Position numbers and translations under genes: made by a program. Of a stretch of DNA of 64,000 nucleotides, positions 48,403 through 61,541 are shown piece by piece. The stretch comes from Yamagishiella unicocca. Lineage: Eukaryota; Chlorophyta; Chlorophyceae; Chlamydomonadales; Volvocaceae. The stretch is taken from NCBI GenBank assembly GCA_003116995.1, contig BDSL01000017.1, forward strand, positions 1,178,001 through 1,242,000, written 5' to 3'. Within the stretch, counting starts at the first letter, position 1, and every line of letters begins with the position of its first letter. The notes under the pieces were generated by a model. The model was not told the DNA's origin. It did no database searches and saw only the letters and a program-made list of their open reading frames with translations.

Positions 48403-49220
48403 TACCCGGTGGTTGCTGCGTCGGCTTCGATGCTTGTGGCGGGTCCCGTGGGGGCAGTTATGGTTGCGGAAGTAGTCTGCGTGTAGGTGCAGGGAGGCAG
48501 TGGGGACGGCGGCGGACCCTCGGAGGCGACGACGCCGCGGCCGCTGCTTCCGGTCGCCTGCGTCCGGCGCGCGATGGGAGGTTCGGGTGAGGTGGGGCGA
48601 GTTGAGGTCAGGGTGAGGTGGGGCGAGCGGAGGACAGGGTGAGGTGGGGCGCTGTCATTTGTAGCGTTGTTCTGTGGGTAGCTGTGCGGTGCCACAAACA
48701 CACCACACGGCCAAATTTGTCCCGGAACCCCCGGAAGCCAGGCCTGCGCATGGGCAACTCTTTTCCGGGACCCCCGGAGCGACCCCCACAAGCTTTAGGG
48801 GATTCTTGCCACACTCACGAAACGCTTAGGTCCCGTCCGTCTTGCCAAACGCCGCATACCACGCGCTGAGCCCCACATCAAGCGCTGCCGCACCGCCATC
48901 GCCGCGTTGCGGGTGCTCCTCGAGCAGCCAGTAGGCAAGCTGCACTCGAATGCGTCTTCCCCCCAATGTCCCACGGCGCGCACCGCCAGCACAGCGACAG
49001 CTGCCCGCTCCGTCCTCACCTTTCCCGCCCTGCCCTCACCGCCCTTCCAGCTCTCGGAGGCTGCTCCTGCTCGCCGCCCTCACCCAGCACCAGCACCAGC
49101 GCGCACCCTCGCCCGGGGATGTCCTCCTGCCGGCACCTCTCGCTGCCGGCGACTTCGCCGGCAGAGGCCTGGTCCTGGAGGTTCGCGTGCCGGCTCCAGG
49201 GAGGGCGATCCCGGCCCGGG

Positions 49221-49498
49221 CAGGCCCGTGTACAAGTGGCCGGCACCGCCTCACGCAGCGCCCCCTGGCCCTGCTCCTTGTCGTACCTGCAGCGGCGGCA
49301 GGAGTGGGCACCGGCGCAAAGAAGGCCAACTCATACCCCGCCGCCGTCCTGCCGGGGTGGGACCAGCCCCACACAGCACTCCTGCCCCGCAACCCCGCCA
49401 AGCGCCGTGCACACCACATAGCCTGACCTATGGGTTCATTCATACAGGTTCATTCGCACCTCGGGAAACAGGCAGCTGGCGTGCAGCTTGCCGAAGTC
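49221..49498 (-). pseudogene. dapL: LL-diaminopimelate aminotransferase fragment, u6
   Basis: Same content as the u2 copy at 13130-13407. Confidence 0.65.
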
Positions 49499-52400
49499 CC
49501 AGCTTCGGAAACAGGCAGCTCGGCGCCTGGGGAAAGGGAGAGACAGCACGTCGTTTGCAGCGCGGAGTTAGTGGGCGGTGGCCACCGTCAACGAGGTTTC
49601 CAAGCTTGAAACACACGCCCGGAGCACAACGTGCAATCCCGTGTGGAATCACGATGACGTCCAGCGTAGCAAGTGCTCTTCTCAGCAGCGGCCCGCGTCC
49701 TCCTACCCACATCTTCGAGTGCCGCCTAGGCACCCTGTTCCCTTAGCCGGTCTTCCCATGCTAAGCTTGTCCCTGCTTCCTCACATCAGCCCCCACCCTC
49801 CCCTTTTTGCGCGCCGGACCACGGATTTCCTCTCGACATCCCCCCACATCCTATTGTATTCCGCTCGTGGAGGCACCGTTTGACCGAACGCAGACGCCAG
49901 CAACCACGAGTGGGGCCTTGATTACCTTTGGGACCAGCAGAACCTCATCGCTGGCGTTGGTTGGCATCAACATCGCGCTGAGAGCCAGGTTCTTGCTGAA
50001 TTTGCTGGTATTCGGTTGCCTTTCCCGCCATCCTACCGTCCATCGGCAGCAGACCGGCAACCTATTGCTGTAGCCTCCAGCATACCATTTAGTGGTGCTG
50101 TCCTTCCCAAATCTTGCTCCAAGATGCAGGCAGCGACATATAACAGCTGGATACCGGTATGCGATAAGTTTGTGTTCCTGCGGTGCCTGCTTCTTCTACA
50201 AGCCGAGTTAGGGCAGGCGGGCGTCACATTTTACAATTCATTTGGTTGTGATACTCGAGCTTCAGCCTTAACTAGGGCTATCCCCTGTGTCGCTATCTGC
50301 AGTACGGATAAGCTTCCGGCGCCATGCGGCTCCTCTTCGCAGACTGACAATATTAAGCTCTACGATTACTTGATTAGACCATTAATTCCTCCAATCCCTG
50401 ACTCGCATCAGGCATCCTGCTGCTGGCGTTGTCCACTAAGTCCATGGCCCACGGCCCTAACGAACAGGCTAACATGACGTCATGATGAGCTTTCGTGGTT
50501 GAGGTCGATTCTAGACAGTTGAATAGGCCGAACAGCAGTGTGGGGCCACAGGCAACACTTGCGGGACAGCAGGCGGTGCGCGAACGGCTCCTGGACAGCG
50601 GCTGGATGCTCCTTTGCTGTCAGTGCAACCTACGTTGTTTTTCCGCTGCGAATGCGGAGATAGATGCAGTCGACTCTGCTGCCAGGGCATCCTGTGTGCC
50701 ATTCACTTGCTTCTACGGCTGCTCCCGCACTCCTCGTTCCGCCCCACCCCGCTGTCTACCTGCTTCAGCGACTCCAATAGGTCATCCTTCTTGCAGTAGT
50801 CGGCGCTGGCGGCTGCCGCCGTCATGAGACGCCTGGGCGCGCCCTGTGGGTCTCATGCGGCCAGTGGTGGGGTGGCACCTGACACTGGCGGAACACGCAG
50901 GGGCCAGCGGCGGTGACGGGCGCTCACGGTAGGGAAGGGCGGGGGAATCGTATGCGTACCGTGTTCGTGATCGCCGTTTAGTAGGGTGTGTTGGGCATTG
51001 CGGGCCGCGCTACTACTGGTGGAGTAATGGCGCTGGAAGGGAACGCAGCCAGGGTAGGAGGGCATAGGGGAGGACAGTGGGGAATAACGGGTTTAGGTGG
51101 GGAGTGGACAAACCGAGCGGGGGGGGGGGCCGGATCAGAAGGTAAAACCGCCGTGCCCCGAACTTATTCGTTCCTGCTCTGGCTACGTCTGCAGGAGTCT
51201 CGCATGCGCCTCGAGGACTTGTAGGTGGGGTGGGGAGGTAAATCTGGCAAGCATTTGGAGCTTTCGTGAACACAGGGAATGCCGGCACCCTCTTGGCATG
51301 CATCCCCCACCCACCCGGTCCACCACCTCCGGTAGCTGCCGGTCGTCCGACCTCCCCCTGCGGGCGAAGCGCTTGAGGTGCGGCTGGGTCGGGGGCCGGG
51401 CGGCGGTGACTGCAGCGGAGGCGATTGATAATCCTTAGTGTGCATCGTGCCATCGGCCAGATTGCTCATTGCTCGATCCGTGGGCAACTAGCAGCAAGGC
51501 GGAGTGCCGACACTGTATCCGTCCAGTTCACCTAGGGTCGACATGCCCATCTCGCTTGCACATGTTCCCACAGTGGCACAGCCCCGCCTTACAGTTCGCA
51601 CCAACCATTCCCGTGTAGCAGAAGTGGGAATGCCCGCTACCGGCGTCCTCACGGACCTCAGTCCCCGACCAATGTTGCCATCCGAATGGCGGTGGTAAAC
51701 ACCGGCACCTTGTTGAGGAATCTGGGTCCCCTCGCACCTATTTCCACCTGGCGCTTGCCCAGTCCAACCCTTGCAGCCCACGATCCTCGCCACACCACTT
51801 GTATCGGCCACGCTGCTGCCCATGGATCGGCAACCCGCAGAACCACCTGAGCAGCCCCGCAAGCTGCAACTAGTAAGGGCATGTGCCTGATATGCCGTCT
51901 TTCTGCAGATGGCGCTGCTTCTAATGATGGAAGAGGAGCGCAATGTATTTGGAGCAGGGCACCAGGTACGAGACGCGAATGCGCGAGCAGTCGCTGGCCG
52001 GTTGGTTGTGCCGTGCTTTCCGCAGCGTATATCCACTAATCGAAGCTATGCTTGCGTTAGCTCCACGCAGCTGTCTTGCGTAAAGCTCGGGGAGTCGTGT
52101 CGCTTCTGGCTTCGGGTAGGGCCCAGCAAGTACTGACGGCGATACGTAAAAGGCTTGCGCGCATCCTTTATCGTTATCCCAAGCGCTTCGTGTTTGTTCG
52201 TATGTCACAGCCACAGCAAAGCGCAGACACATGAACGGCTTGAGACACACGGAGCGAGCTGTTTGGAACGGTTAGAGCGCCGACGAACGGGGCTGTGGAA
52301 ATTCAAGTAAATCTGAGGATGGCGTGCGGTTGTTTTGATGAAGCGGTCTGTCTCCCCTACCGAAACAGTCGCTGTTGCTGTGTAGTTACGGCATTCTGAT

Positions 52401-52619
52401 GGCGGTACTGCGTGTAGGTCTGCTCCAGGGAGCGAGGCAACCTGAGTTAGTCTCGGGTGGGCCGGCTGGTCGCCTTGCTATTTTCGTTCGCCAGGTATGC
52501 TCCGGATGTAATCGCCCAATACATCAACTTTCCGTGCGGCTGCGAGGGCTCCTGAGGAGCCCTTTTGCCCTGTTGGATCCTGACACATGTAACAATTAAA
52601 AATAAACGACGAAAATGTC

Positions 52620-53050
52620 TCACTTCTTCATGAATGCGACCACCGGCTCTCCCGGCAGCAGCTCCTGGAGGTCGTGGATGGCCGCCTTCAGTTTCTCGGT
52701 TACAAGTTACAACTTCGGCACAAGTGCGCAAACGCCGGTAGAAGCCGGGGGGCCCACGGACGGTTATAAGCCTTCTTATGACACGTTGGTGGGCGGGTGC
52801 ATCCTCGTCCCCCCGTGAACATTTGAGCGCGAGGCGCTTCATCGCCGCGTGCCTAGTGTCCCAAACGCCATAGAGAAAGTTGGCCACGGCCAGAGGCGCT
52901 TACCCCATTGTCGTGGCCCTGCAATGTTGTCGCGTCCTCGAACTTCGCTCGCAAGCTCACATGGGCCACTCCTTTAAAAACGTGCATGTCATCCTCGACA
53001 GCGCCGCACGTGCAAAATCGGCAGATACGCTCAGCACGCCCGTCGGCCGG
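52620..53050 (-). pseudogene. Retroelement C-terminal zinc-knuckle relic, u6
   Basis: Same three pieces as the u2 copy; zinc-knuckle part at 52904-53050. Confidence 0.55.
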
Positions 53051-54712
53051 TTAACCTCCAACTCCCAACAGCCCACACGAAACAGCTCCTCATGCAGGCT
53101 CCGGGGCAGGGCAGCTTGGGTATGCGGGCATGATCCACCCAAGTCGCTTGCCAACGACCAAGGGGCTTCCCATCCAGTTGAGGTAGCGATAGGCCTAAAC
53201 ATCGTTGGGGCCGGTTGGACAGGCCCGTGGGTTGCGACCCACCCACCGTGCGCCAAACCGTGCACTAAATTGCTTTCAAACTGCTACCGGCCGTTCGCTT
53301 CATGGTAGCATCGTGCGCGACTAGGTCGTCGCCGTGCAGCCATCAGGCGGCCTCGCACCCAAACCATGCAGAAACTTGAGGACGAAGGGAACTGATTGAA
53401 GATTGGCTTTGCCGCTCTACCGGCAAGCCTCCACCCAGATAAAGCTGCTCAATCCTGATGATACCCATTAATAAGGTGCTGAGAGAGCACTCGAAACGTA
53501 TCTGTCTGCTGCTATCTGTCGGGCAAATTCAAACAGTAACCTTACCTCTGGCTGTCAGGAACGGTACACCTCAAAGGGCTCTCGCCGACGAGTAAACGGG
53601 TATGAACCAAACAAAGATTTGCACTTTAATGTGCTTTATGCGTTATCCATGTTCAGCACATGCAAGCGCAGGCGCGCAGCCGAACCTTTCCTTGCGCTTC
53701 CGGTACAGGATGCACTTCCTGGCACTCGTGTCATTTTGCACCTGGTGCTGGGGAATTGATAATTGGCTGCTATACAGCAAATTGGCCGTCAATACTAAAA
53801 TTCCTGACAATTGGTCGCGCGGAAAGCCTCCACCTGGCGATAGCTTCTCTCGTTGTTCGGTCACAATTTCATATAGTGCTTAGAAGCTTTGCATACCCTG
53901 GTGCGCTCATGACGACCAGGTCCAGGCGAGTGACCTTCCAGTGCGGTGCAAGCAGTAGTGTCAGTTATCGTACTGCGGGCGGACTGCCCAGCTCCAGCTC
54001 CCTTGTAGCTGTTGCATTCTGCCGCGTCCATACTGGATTGTGAACCACATGTTTCCTGTGCATTAACAGTAATGATAGCCAGCAACCAATTTGAGGTCGA
54101 CCCTTACGAAGGCGAAACGGTGCACGTCCGCCTTTAGCCATCCATCTGGCCTATTACACATCCAATGATGCCAGGATTTCCTTTCAACTGAGTCATCCAC
54201 GTAACCTTGCGTCAGAGCAGTGAATGTAAGCTCTGTTCTGGCTACATTCGTTCGAAGGACAGCCACCGGTACCTCAGGATTGGGGTATGCATTTCAGCAC
54301 AATGTTGCAAGAACATCTTTATGGCTGCTCCTAAAGCACATGTGCTTGCAGCTGCAATCCTGATAGTTCCAGCTGTATCCGACGTGCCCTGATGGCGAAC
54401 GTCCATGGACGGCATGTTCTGCACTCGTTTGCCGCAATCAACAGCGCAACCATCCCAGGATTCGATACCTGGGTAAGAGTGGCATTGCAGAACTATTGGG
54501 GGCCTTCTTTGAGGTTTCTCATTATGCCATCCAGCCATGCTTCGTGCCTTGGGAAATGTTCTGACTGTACAGCTCCCGTTCTCTGGACCCGCAGGTTAAT
54601 CCCGTTACAGAATACCCAGGATGCCGCTGAGGAAACGGGCCGGCGCCATTCCCAAAGTCACAACCGACGACCATTACAACAACTGGCTTCATGCACTTTG
54701 CGTACTACGGGT

Positions 54713-55078
54713 GCAAAGTCGTGTTTTCGCCCCTTGCCCCCGCTGCCACCTGACTTCCGTAGGACAACATACATGGATTACCGTGCGGCGGCGGCGCAGC
54801 GGCACCGCGGCTGAGGCGCTGCTTGGACGGCTGTTCGACAACGGGACCGCTGCCGTGTCGCCAGCCGGTCTTGGTTTCATGCATGCCAACTGTACGATCG
54901 CCTCACCGCATTTCGTTTCCTTGATTACTACGAGTGCCAAGCCGTGTTTTCGCCCCTTGCCCCCGCTGCCACCTGCCTTCCGTAGGACAACATACATGGA
55001 TTACCGTGCGGCGGCGGCGCAGCGGCACCGCGGCTGAGGCGCTGCTTGGACGGCTGTTCGACAACGGACGTCACTGCA
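54713..55078. repeat. 223-bp tandem subrepeat, u6, two steps
   Basis: The two steps carry the variants of the first and third steps of u4/u5 (TGTACGATCG, GAGTGCCAAGCC), as expected if the middle step was lost by unequal pairing. Confidence 0.9.
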
Positions 55079-56329
55079 GCCGCTGTTCAATCTCCGCACG
55101 CGCTCTTACGAAAGGGAGTGGCCGTTAGCTCTGGTCAGATTAGCTTCACTCACATGCCCTGGCTTTCAGGCTGTCTCTGCACCATGCAAGCGTTTCACTG
55201 TATGATCCTTTGCTCCTGCAGGTCGCTGTGTTGCCAGCCTACCATGGTCCCAGTCACGGCGCAGCAGAGCGCGAGGTCCGACTGTCGAGTTGCAGTCTCT
55301 TCTAGCCCGGCCACGTGGGGCGGCCCTGCGTGACATTACCGGGGCCTCATCACTGAACGCAGCGGGCTCACGCATTACGCTTGTGGTGTGGGGAGGACCG
55401 AGTGACCCGCCGACACCGCAGGAAGATATGCGGTATGGGACAAGTGCCGCCTGTCCCATACTGCTACATGCATTCCTTGCTGACGAGCTGGAGTGCCGGC
55501 GGGCAAATTGATATCCCTCTCCAGCCCTGTTCTCCAGCCCTGTGGCTTTCTGCGGAGGTACGCGCCTGCCAGGTATGCAGCCCAATGTCGCATTTGCCAA
55601 GTAGCCAGGAAATGTCACTATGTTGCGTAATGGTGGGTGCTCATAGGGTTTGGGGTTTGGTTGTTGCTGCAATGCAGGTCCAATCGATAGTGGCTACTCT
55701 TCCGCCCAGTGCATGATCATGGATGAATTACGACACGCAATTGTTATCTCCACGCCTAAATCTTGCGCCAGCGGGGCCGCAGTGCATCCCAGGCGGTGAG
55801 CAGCGTGGGATGGCGTGGGTAAGTCGGGCCCAACCGTCAACCAACAGTCTTGCGAACCATCAGGGCATAACCTCAGATGATGATCACCATCACCTGCTAG
55901 TTCTTCGCAGCCTTACGCTTCCATGATGCGTCATCATTCAAGGGGTGCATTCTTGCATGATCTGGACGTCTGGACCAATGGGAAGGGAGTCGCGTCTTGA
56001 TGCCAACGACAGTGACCCACGGGAACACGATCGAATAGCGTATTGGCAGCGCTCTTTATTGTTACGATCCAAACTACGAATGGGAGGAAGGGAGTCGCGG
56101 CTTGGTGCAAACGACAGCGACCCACGGGAAAATTACGATCTAAGCGAGGCTTCCCACTCTCCCTGACCGCCCCTCCTTCCCAGGCGGGGCCCACGTCGCG
56201 TCGAGCCAGACAGCAGCCCCGGACCTCCCTTGCAGCCCTGCTGGCGCCACGCAGCCGCAGCAGCTCACCGGGTCACCAGCTCGCTTGTACTGACCCCAGG
56301 ACCCGCCACCATGACTATCGCGACATCTG

Positions 56330-56698
56330 CTACTGCGATGAACCTAATAGCTGCTGCCGTTCGGCTGCCAGCCACGCCAGCACCTCGTTCCGATCCACCC
56401 CCGGCCGCCGGCCCGCCGCCTTCACTGCCACATCCCAATCCACCGGGTAGCCCGCTTCTACCAGCCAGCGCAGCACAGGAAGCTCCAGGCCCAGTCCGTC
56501 AAGGACTGCCAGGAGAGGCCCAGCCGTCGCAAGCAGCGCAGCCAGGTCGCTGTTGCCAGCAGCGGCACTGTACGGTTGTCCTGAGAGAAGAGAAGGGATG
56601 TTGCGTTGAGGGATTACCATGACGAGATGAGACGTGGGGGGTTGCGGATAGAAACCGCCGGATGCGCTCCCCCAGAGGTTTCCTTCGGACAGCAACAC
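56330..56698 (-). pseudogene. Ankyrin-like terminal exon, u6
   Basis: One residue differs from the other copies, Ala to Thr in LLAAAGP (base near 56527). Exon part 56330-56580. Confidence 0.55.
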
Positions 56699-56700
56699 CG

Positions 56701-56718
56701 AACCCTAAAACCCTAACC
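56701..56718. repeat. Telomere-like motif, u6
   Basis: Identical to the motif at 11722-11739. Confidence 0.5.
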
Positions 56719-56900
56719 AGCATCCCATCTATCCCACCCGCACCCTTCAGTCGCTTCAGATCGCCAACCTTCTTATGCGATTTCCCCCAGTACGTGGAAC
56801 CCTTAGCGCTCTCCTTTTAATATCGTTGGGCCTGGTTCGGACGTCAATGGTTTCGGTAGCTCTCCATGTCCCTCTGCGACCTCCCTGCTCGGCCCTGCGC

Positions 56901-57298
56901 CCCCCCCCTGGTCCTCCTGCACATCAGCACCCCCCTGGTCCCCCACGCACATCAGCACCCCCCTGGTCCCCCGCACAGCAGCACGCCCCCTGTCCCCCCC
57001 ACAGCAGCACGCCCCCTGGTCCCCCGCACATCAGCACCCCCTGGTCCCCCGCACAGCAGCACGCCCCCTGGTCCCCCGCACAGCAGCACCCCCTGGTCCC
57101 CCGCACAGCAGCACCCCTCTGGTCCCCCGCACAGCAGCACCCCCTGGTCCCCCGCACAGCAGCACCCCCTGGTCCCCCGCACAGCAGCACCCCCTGGTCC
57201 CCCCCACAGCAGCACCCCCTGGTCCCCCGCACAGCAGCACCCCCTGGTCCCCCGCACAGCAGCACCCCCTGGTCCCCCGCACAGCAGCACCCCCTGGC
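56901..57298. repeat. 25-bp minisatellite, u6, about 16 copies
   Basis: The first three copies match those of the other units; the middle has its own variants (CCTGTCCCCCCCACAG, CACCCCTCTGG) and the right part is mostly perfect copies. The expansion accounts for the 210 bp by which u6 exceeds u3. Confidence 0.95.
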
Positions 57299-57333
57299 TG
57301 ACACCCCCCTCCCGAACCGAACTCACCATATGA

Positions 57334-57530
57334 CTAAGCGGCAGCACCCGCCGAGCCGCCCACCCTCGACCTAGGTACCAAAGGCTCCGGCAGCGCCCGC
57401 CCGCCGTCGCCGTCCGTAAAATGCATGGCCCATAACCGACATAACATGCAACGACGGATGACCTTGCGGATCACACTATGGGTGGTGCGGCCTGGACCCA
57501 CCACCACCGCCACCACCACTACCCGGTGGT
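57334..57530 (-). pseudogene. Integrase-like fragment, u6/u7 junction copy
   Basis: Same integrase-like peptide as at 12126-12311. Here small differences upstream leave a 190-codon open frame (57334-57906), but the added part is proline- and arginine-rich and is not open in the other units, so I do not regard it as extra coding sequence. Confidence 0.5.
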
Positions 57531-58352
57531 TGCTGCGTCGGCTTCGATGCTGGTGGCGGGTCCCGTGGAGGCAGTTATGGTTGCGGAAGTGGTCTGCGTG
57601 TAAGTGCAGGGAGGCAGTGGGGACGGCGGCGGAGCCGAGGAGGCGACGACGCCGCGGCCGCTGCTTCCGGTCGCCTGCGTCCGGCGCGCGATGGGAGGTG
57701 CGGGTGAGGTGGGGCGAGTTGAGGTCAGGGTGAGGTGGGGCGAGCGGAGGACAGGGTGAGGTGGGGCGCTGTCCTTTGTAGCGTTGTTCTGTGGGTAGCT
57801 GTGCGGTGCCACAAACACACCACACGGCCAAATTTGTCCCGGAACCCCCGGAAGCCAGGCCTGCGCATGGGCAACTCTTTTCCGGGACCCCCGGAGCGAC
57901 CCCCACAAGCTTTAGGGGATTCTTGCCACACTCACGAAACGCTTAGGTCCCGTCCGTCTTGCCAAACGCCGCATACCACGCGCTGAGCCCCACATCAAGC
58001 GCTGCCGCACCGCCATCGCCGCGTTGCGGGTGCTCCTCGAGCAGCCAGTAGGCAAGCTGCACTCGAATGCGTCTTCCCCCCAATGTCCCACGGCGCGCAC
58101 CGCCAGCACAGCGACAGCGGCCCTAACCCCTGCTGCCCGCTCCGTCCTCACCTTTCCCGCCCTGCCCTCACCGCCCTTCCAGCTCTCGGAGGCCGCTCCT
58201 GCTCGCCGCCCTCACTCAGCACCAGCACCAGCGCGCACCCTCGCCCGGGGATGTCCTCCTGCCGGCACCTCTCGCTGCCGGCGACTTCGCCGGCAGAGGC
58301 CTGTTCCTGGAGGTTCGCGTGCCGGATCCAGGGAGGGCGATCCCGGCCCGGG

Positions 58353-59331
58353 CAGGCCCGTGTACAAGTGGCCGGCACCGCCTCACGCAGCGCCCCCTGG
58401 CCCTGCTCCTCGTCGTACCTGCAGCGGCGGCAGGAGTGGGCACCGGCGCAAAGAAGGGCAGCTCAAGTAGGGCGGCCGGCAGCAGAACTCGAAGGCTTCG
58501 TAGGAGAAGGCAGTCACGAAGGGTGGTCTGGACGGCTGGGAGGAGCCTTCGCCAGATGGAGCACGGGTCTAACAACTGGCGCATGCAAGCAAGCGCCCCC
58601 GCCCCCCACCTAACCCGCTGCAGCCTCACTCACGTGTGGCCAGTCCGGCCGCCGCCTCCGCCGCGGCGTCCGCGATGTACCTGGTCAGCGGCTCCGTGGT
58701 GTGGCCGATGCCCAGGGAGGTGGTATGGCGGGTGGGCGTGGGGTCGAGGGAGCGACTGCCATGACTACCAGACTCCTCAACGTGGGAACAACGCAATGCG
58801 CCTCGTCCAGCCCCACCAGGTCCGAGCCGGTGCGGCCGCGGCGCTGCGGCTGCTCCTGCGCTACCCGGCTGCCTGAGTGCAGGGATGTGTGGGATCCGGG
58901 GAGCAAAGGGTGCAGGGCACGGAGACACGCAGCGCGCTTGCACCGTGCAGCGATGCAGCGCGTTCGGCTGGCGGAATGGGGGGCGTTGCGGTCGTGCGAT
59001 GTGCGTGTATTGGGTGCACCGCGCCCCCTGGAGTCCCCGGAGGGCCTCGCGACCCTTCAGTCCAGCCGCACCAATACCCGGGCTGTTTACTTCGCAATCG
59101 AATGCGAATGCGGGGCCAGCACCCGCTCCCTGGAGCTAACCCTACCTCCCCCCTCTTGCCAGCTCATACCCCGCCGCCGTCCTGCCGGGGTGGGACCAGC
59201 CCCACCCAGCGCTCCCGCCCCGCGACCCCGCCAAGCGCCGTGCACACCACATAGCCTGCCCTGTGCGTTCATTCATACAGGTTCATTCGCACCTCGGGAA
59301 ACAGGCAGCTGGCGTGCAGCTTGCCGAAGTC
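58353..59331 (-). pseudogene. dapL: LL-diaminopimelate aminotransferase gene fragment, u7
   Basis: All three pieces are present as in u1: DFGKLHASCLFPE (59293-59331), SLGIGHTTEPLTRYIADA with AAAEAAAGLAT (58634-58718, GTGAGT donor) and YDKEQGQGALREAV (58353-58418). The His in place of the usual Asp and the frameshift before LYTGL are shared with u1, so both edge units descend from one already damaged copy. Confidence 0.75.
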
Positions 59332-59644
59332 CCAGCTTCGGAAACAGGCAGCTCGGCGCCTGGGGAAAGGCAGAGACAGCACGTCGTTTGCAGCGCGGAG
59401 TTAGTGGGCGGTGGCCACCGTCAACGAGGTTTCCAAGCTTGAAACACATGCCCGGAGCACAACGTGCAAACCCGTGTGGGATCATGATGACATCAAGCGT
59501 AGCAAGTGCTCTTCTCGGCAGCGGCCCGCCGCCGTCCTACCCCTACCCCTCTCGACATCCCCCCTCGTCCTGTTGTATTCCGCTCGTGGAAGCACCGTTT
59601 GACCAAACGCAGACGTCAGCAACCACGAGTGGGGCCTTGATTAC

Positions 59645-59791
59645 CTTTGGGACCAGCAGAACCTCATCGCTGGCGTTGGTTGGCATCAGCATCGCGCTGA
59701 GAGCCAGGTTCTTGCGCAGCAACTGGTATTCGGTTGCCTTTCCCGCCATCCTACCGTCCATCGGCAGCAGACCGGCAACCTGTTGCTGTAA
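59645..59791 (-). pseudogene. Exon-like fragment LLRKNLALSAML, u7
   Basis: Same exon as 5266-5421 with 9 bases (QIE) removed, leaving the frame open from LLPMDGRMAGK to LLVPK and the GTAATC donor. Confidence 0.4.
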
Positions 59792-60469
59792 CCCCCAGCA
59801 GACCATTTAGTGGTGCTGTCCATCCCAATAATGCTCCAAGATGCAGGCAGCGACAAATAACAGCTGAATATGCAGTCAGCTTGTGTGCCTGCGCTGCCTT
59901 CTGCTTGTTCTACACGCCGGGCTATGGCAGGAAGGCGTCACATTTTATGATTCATTTGGTTGTGATACTCGAGCTTCAGCCTTAACTAGGGCTATCTCCT
60001 ATCTGCAGTACGGTTAACCTTCCGGCGCCATGCGGCTCCTCTTTGCAGACCTTTGACAATATTAAGCTCTATGATTACTTGATTATACCATTAATTCCTC
60101 CAATCCCTGACTCGCATAACGCATCCTGCTGCTGGCGTTGTCCACGAAGTCCATGGCCCACGGCCTTAACGAACAGACTAGCATGCCATCATGATGAGCT
60201 TTCGTGGTTGAGATCGATTGTAGACAGTTGGAGCAGGCCGATCGGCTTTGGGGGGCCACAGGCAACACTTGCGGGATAGCAGGCGGTGCACGAATGGCTC
60301 CTGGACAGCGGCTGGTTGCTCCTTTGCTGTCAGTGCAACTTAAGTTGCTTTTCCGCTGCGAATGCGGAGATTCATGCAGTTGACTCTGCTGCCAGAGCAT
60401 CCTGTGTGCCAGTCGCTTGCTTCTACGGCTGCTCCCGCACTCCTCATTCCGCCCCACCCCGCTGTCTAC

Positions 60470-60556
60470 CTGCTTCAGCGCCTCCAATAGTTCATCCTTC
60501 TTGCAGTAATCGGCGCTGGCGACTGCCGCCGTCATGAGACGCTTGGGCGCGCTCTG
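60470..60556 (-). pseudogene. Exon-like fragment ADYCKKDELLEALKQ, u7
   Basis: Minus frame PKRLMTAAVASADYCKKDE then LLEALKQ, with the GTAGAC donor at the complement of 60464-60469. Read through the donor, the frame stays open for 150 codons in this copy, but the added residues are not protein-like. Confidence 0.35.
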
Positions 60557-61541
60557 TGGGCCTCATGCGGCCAGTGGTGGGGTGGCACCTGACACTGGCG
60601 GAACACGCAGGGGCCAGCGGCGGTGACGGGAAGGGCGGGGGAATCGTATGCGTACCGTGTTCGTGATCGCTGTTTAGTAGGGTGTGTTGGGCATTGCGGG
60701 CCGCGCTACTACTGGTGGAGTAGTGGCGCTGGAGGGGACCGCAGCCAGGGTAGGAGGCCATAGGGGAGGACAGGGGGGAATAACGGGTTTAGGTGGGGAG
60801 TGGACAAACCGAGCGGGGGGGGGGCCGGATCAGAAGGTAAAACCGCCGTGCCCCGAACTTATTCGTTCCTGCTCTGGCTACGTTTGCAGGTCTTGCAGGA
60901 GTCTCGCATGCGCCTCGAGGACATGTAGGTGGGCTGGGGAGGGAAATCTGGCAAGCATTTGGAGCTTTCGTGAACACAGGGAATGCCGGCACCCTCTTGG
61001 CATGCATCCCCCACTCACCCGGTCCACCACCTCCAGTAGCTGCCGGTCGTCCGACCTCCCCCTGCGGGCGTAGCGCGTGAGGTGCGGCTGGGTCGGGGGC
61101 CGGGCGGCGGTGACTGCAGCGGAGGCGATTGATAATCCTTTGCGTGCATCCTGCCATCGGCCAGATTGCTCGTTGCTCGATCCGTGGGCAACTAGCAGCA
61201 AGGCGAAGTGCCGTCACTGTATCCGTTCAGTTCACCTAGGGTCAACATGCCCACCTCGCTTGCACGTGTTCCCGCAGTGGCACAGCCCCGCCGTACAGTT
61301 CGCACCAACCATTCCCGGGTAGCAGAAGTGGGAATGCCCGCTACCGGCGTCCTCACGGACCTCAGTCCCGACCAATGTTGCCATCCGAATGGCGGTGGTA
61401 AACACCGTCACCTTGTTGAGGAGTCTGGGTCCCCTCGCACCTATTTCCACCTGGCGCTTGCCCAGTGCAACCCTTGCAGCCCACGATCCTCGCCACACCA
61501 CTTGTGTCGACCACGCTGCTGCCCATGGATTGGCAACCCGC

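Larger units (their letters stand above)
48227..57343. repeat. Array unit u6, core unit with expanded minisatellite, 9117 bp
   Basis: u6 has the core layout. It shares the C in TTTATGCGTT (about 53641) with u4 and u5 but not their other private bases. It has two subrepeat steps, corresponding to the first and last of the three in u4/u5. Its minisatellite has grown to about 16 copies. Confidence 0.95.

Noticed and set aside
56901..57298. Possible CRISPR array
   Set aside because: The 25-bp copies are contiguous with no unique spacers; it is a minisatellite.
56775..57374. 199-codon proline-rich frame and its minus-strand cysteine/glycine-rich counterparts
   Set aside because: They are translations of the 25-bp minisatellite, whose unit has no stop in any frame.
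58701..59810. 369-codon plus-strand frame in u7
   Set aside because: It runs antisense across two minus-strand exon-like regions, is low in complexity in its first half and is not open in other units.
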